From contig NZ_VYKK01000004.1 in assembly GCF_008710135.1 (NCBI RefSeq), positions 434,001-498,000 on the forward strand: a stretch of DNA of 64,000 nt, in the 5' to 3' direction. The stretch comes from Paenibacillus spiritus. GTDB lineage: Bacteria; Bacillota; Bacilli; Paenibacillales; Paenibacillaceae. This document shows, one piece after another, positions 62,230 through 64,000 of this stretch. Below the pieces are notes generated by a model, which saw nothing but the letters and a program-made list of their open reading frames with translations, did no database searches and was not told where the DNA came from. Every line of letters begins with the position of its first letter. Position 1 is the first letter of the stretch. The position numbers and the translations under genes were made by a program.

Positions 62230-62814
62230 TTATACCATCGTTTGCCCGTCCGGCGCCAAACCGCTGAACGCACAGTCCCTCGTATGATCGTTCACCATCC
62301 CGGACGCCTGCATGAACGCATAACAGATCGTGGAACCGACGAATTTCATGCCCAGCTTCTTGAGCGCCTTGCTCATGGTATCGGATTCCGGCGTGCTTGC
62401 CGGCACATCGGCGGCCGACTTCGGAAGATTCACTCTCGGCTCTCCGCCCGCGAAGCTCCAGAGATACTCCGAGAACGAAATGCCCCGCTTCTTCAGTTCC
62501 AGATAGACCCCGGCGTTGGCGATAACCGCGGCGATCTTGAGCCGGTTGCGGACGATGCCGGGATTATTCATCAGCTCCAGGAATTTGGCGTCGTCGTAGA
62601 GGACGATCTTCTCCGGATCGAAGCCGTCGAATGCCTCGCGGTAGTTCTCCCGCTTCTTCAGGATGGTGTACCAGCTCAGCCCCGCCTGCATGCCTTCCAG
62701 CATCAGCAGCTCGAACAGCTCCCGGTCGCCTCTGACCGGCCGCCCCCACTCCTCGTCATGGTAGGCCCGGTACAGCGGATCGGCGTTGACCCAGGCGCAG
62801 CGTGCAATCTCCAT
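62230..62814 (-). CDS. tag: DNA-3-methyladenine glycosylase I
   Basis: 194 residues. MEIARCAWVNADPLYRAYHDEEWGRPVRGDRELFELLMLEGMQAGLSW is the characteristic start of Tag with the first zinc Cys, and STICYAFMQASGMVNDHTRDC supplies the C-terminal zinc ligands. It excises 3-methyladenine from alkylated DNA. GGAGGAAG lies just before the ATG at 62814; the longer ORF to 62991 is not conserved and overlaps a terminator. Confidence 0.96.
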   Translation of the reverse strand: MEIARCAWVNADPLYRAYHDEEWGRPVRGDRELFELLMLEGMQAGLSWYTILKKRENYREAFDGFDPEKIVLYDDAKFLELMNNPGIVRNRLKIAAVIANAGVYLELKKRGISFSEYLWSFAGGEPRVNLPKSAADVPASTPESDTMSKALKKLGMKFVGSTICYAFMQASGMVNDHTRDCAFSGLAPDGQTMV

Positions 62815-62942
62815 TCTTCCTCCGACTCCTCTCCGGCCGTTCCGGTTGGGACTTGCCCGTCCCGTGAATCTTAACACTACTGAAAGCCGGGGGTTATTGT
62901 CAATGGCGGCGCGGCGAAGGAGAATCTCTCCCCTGCCCAAAG

Positions 62943-62971
62943 AAAAAGGAGACCCGCCGCGGGTCTCCTTC
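62943..62971 (-). terminator. Terminator of the SLH-domain gene
   Basis: AAGGAGACCCGC and GCGGGTCTCCTT form a near-perfect stem, followed by TTTCTTT on the minus strand, five bases past the stop codon. Confidence 0.9.
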
Positions 62972-62975
62972 TCTA

Positions 62976-64000
62976 CTATCTGTTCGTCCACTCTTCCGTT
63001 CCGGTCGCATACGCGTTGTATCCGTGGCCGACGGAAGCTTCCATAATATCGGTGTACGCTCCGTGCGATTCCTTCACATCGGACCAGACCGGCGTTACGC
63101 CGACCTTGTCGCCTGTGCTGCGCTTGAGCAGCCGGTTGAAGATCTTCACCGCTTCGGTCCGCGTTACGGCTTGGTCCGGGCGGAAGGTTCCGTCACCGTA
63201 GCCGTTGATCAGACCCTGCTCGGCGAGCGCTGCAATCGCCTTCCCGGCCCAATGGCCCTGCGCATCCGCAAAGGAAGCGGAGCCCGCCGCCTTCCAGCCG
63301 TAAATGTTCGCCAGCGTCTGCGCCAGTTCGGCCCGGGTTACTTTGCCTTCCGGCTTGAACGCGCCGCCGGCATAGCCGGTCATCCAGCCCTGTGCGCGGG
63401 CAGCGGCGATGTCCTTGGCCGCCCAGTGTTTGGCGGCGACGTCCTTGAAGGAAGCTGCGGCTTTGACCGGTGCGTTCTTCGTCATCGTCCGGCCCAGAAT
63501 AGCGGCCAGCTCGGCGCGGCTGATGCCGTTCTCCGGCTTGAAGCTGCCGTCCGGATACCCCTTGATGTAGGCGGTATGCGTACCGCTGCCGGTCTTGGCC
63601 GGATTGATTTTAAAACTGTGCTCGACGATCGACTGGCCGACATGAATAATGCCGTCCTTGATGTAGCTGTCTTCGCCCTGTTGTTCGCTGCGCGTATCCT
63701 TGCGGCTGTCGTATACTTCGTAGCCGTCCTTCTCGGCGAGAATGTAGTAATCGCCTTCCGGATAGACCATCCAGCCGTACTGTCCGCCCTTCACGCTTGT
63801 CTGCGGGTCCAGATTGCGGTTCGGCGCAAAATCCGGCAGTTCCGGCAGTTCGACAAGCGCGTCGACAGTCCGGCCCTTGGCCCGGTTCAGCGCGGTATCG
63901 CTCCAGTGGAGCGTGACCTTGACGCCATCGACCGGCTTGCCGGTAACGGAGTCGGTAATGATGCCGTACGGGTCGATCAGCTCGGCGCTGATGCTGACGT
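62976..64000 (-). CDS. S-layer homology domain protein, 5' end cut by window edge
   Basis: 341 residues are visible; the start lies beyond the right edge. The frame is open through the boundary. The upstream part (VSISAELIDPYGIITDSVTGKPVDGVKVTLHWSD and YPEGDYYILAEKDGYEVYDS) resembles a carboxypeptidase-regulatory or collagen-binding Cna_B-like domain. Three SLH domains end the protein: TAYIKGYPDGSFKPENGISRAEL, GWMTGYAGGAFKPEGKVTRAEL and GLINGYGDGTFRPDQAVTRTEA. SLH domains bind pyruvylated secondary wall polymer and hold the protein to the cell surface. What is displayed by this protein is not visible. Confidence 0.93.
   Translation of the reverse strand, partial: VSISAELIDPYGIITDSVTGKPVDGVKVTLHWSDTALNRAKGRTVDALVELPELPDFAPNRNLDPQTSVKGGQYGWMVYPEGDYYILAEKDGYEVYDSRKDTRSEQQGEDSYIKDGIIHVGQSIVEHSFKINPAKTGSGTHTAYIKGYPDGSFKPENGISRAELAAILGRTMTKNAPVKAAASFKDVAAKHWAAKDIAAARAQGWMTGYAGGAFKPEGKVTRAELAQTLANIYGWKAAGSASFADAQGHWAGKAIAALAEQGLINGYGDGTFRPDQAVTRTEAVKIFNRLLKRSTGDKVGVTPVWSDVKESHGAYTDIMEASVGHGYNAYATGTEEWTNR

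Overview
The window is a GC-rich chromosomal segment of an endospore-forming member of the Bacillales, most likely Paenibacillus or a close relative. The evidence is the gene order, which follows the Bacillus subtilis yla, yqe and yqf regions, the presence of sporulation genes (yqfC, yqfD, a YhcN/YlaJ-type lipoprotein), the T-box in front of glyQS, the SLH-domain surface protein and the high GC content. The RNase P RNA looks like the ancestral class A, unlike Bacillus itself. Almost all genes lie on the minus strand, so the region is transcribed from high to low coordinates. I found no phage, insertion sequence, CRISPR array, rRNA or tRNA gene.

Layout. 1-6100: the yla-like block (PhoH/PIN ATPase cut by the left edge, YhcN/YlaJ lipoprotein, YlaL-like flavin-fold protein, an LCP cell-wall ligase, typA, a small membrane protein). 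6200-9500: a TerC/YjbE-type membrane protein, then thiI with its cysteine desulfurase partner for tRNA thiolation. 9600-11800: a lytic transglycosylase and small proteins (a two-helix membrane protein, a DUF1540 protein, a YpuI-like protein). 11990-16740: a secreted subtilase and a divergent pair made of a MocR-type regulator and a stand-alone aminotransferase, separated by a short region with two exact direct repeats. 16950-17374: rnpB. 17437-23742: the macromolecular-synthesis operon yqxD-dnaG-rpoD followed by a membrane protein, trmK and yqfO. 23929-35440: glyQS with T-box leader, recO, yqzL, era, cdd, dgkA, ybeY, yqfF, phoH, yqfD, yqfC. 35657-39560: an unrecognised proline/arginine-rich protein, floA, nfeD, yqeY, rpsU. 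39677-54495: a HIT protein, a sparse 0.5-kb stretch, then the double-strand-break repair genes sbcC-sbcD-addA-addB and an rRNA methyltransferase. 54616-64000: a Na/Pi-cotransporter-like protein, a large bacterial-Ig-repeat protein, mtaB, rsmE, a site-2 protease, prmA, tag and an SLH-domain protein cut by the right edge.

Functionally the window is mainly core information processing and RNA modification (TypA, ThiI, TrmK, MtaB, RsmE, PrmA, RlmI-like, YbeY, Era, RNase P, S21, GlyRS), DNA replication and repair (DnaG, RecO, SbcCD, AddAB, Tag), membrane organisation (FloA/NfeD, DgkA, YqfF) and sporulation. The more unusual points are the class A RNase P RNA, the direct-repeat operator of the MocR pair, a fast-diverging protein in the yqfB position beside floA, low-complexity inserts in several repair and modification enzymes, a hairpin leader ahead of typA, and the lack of ccpN and the PPDK-regulator gene between glyS and yqxD. 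I saw no convincing evidence of a wholly new multi-gene system.
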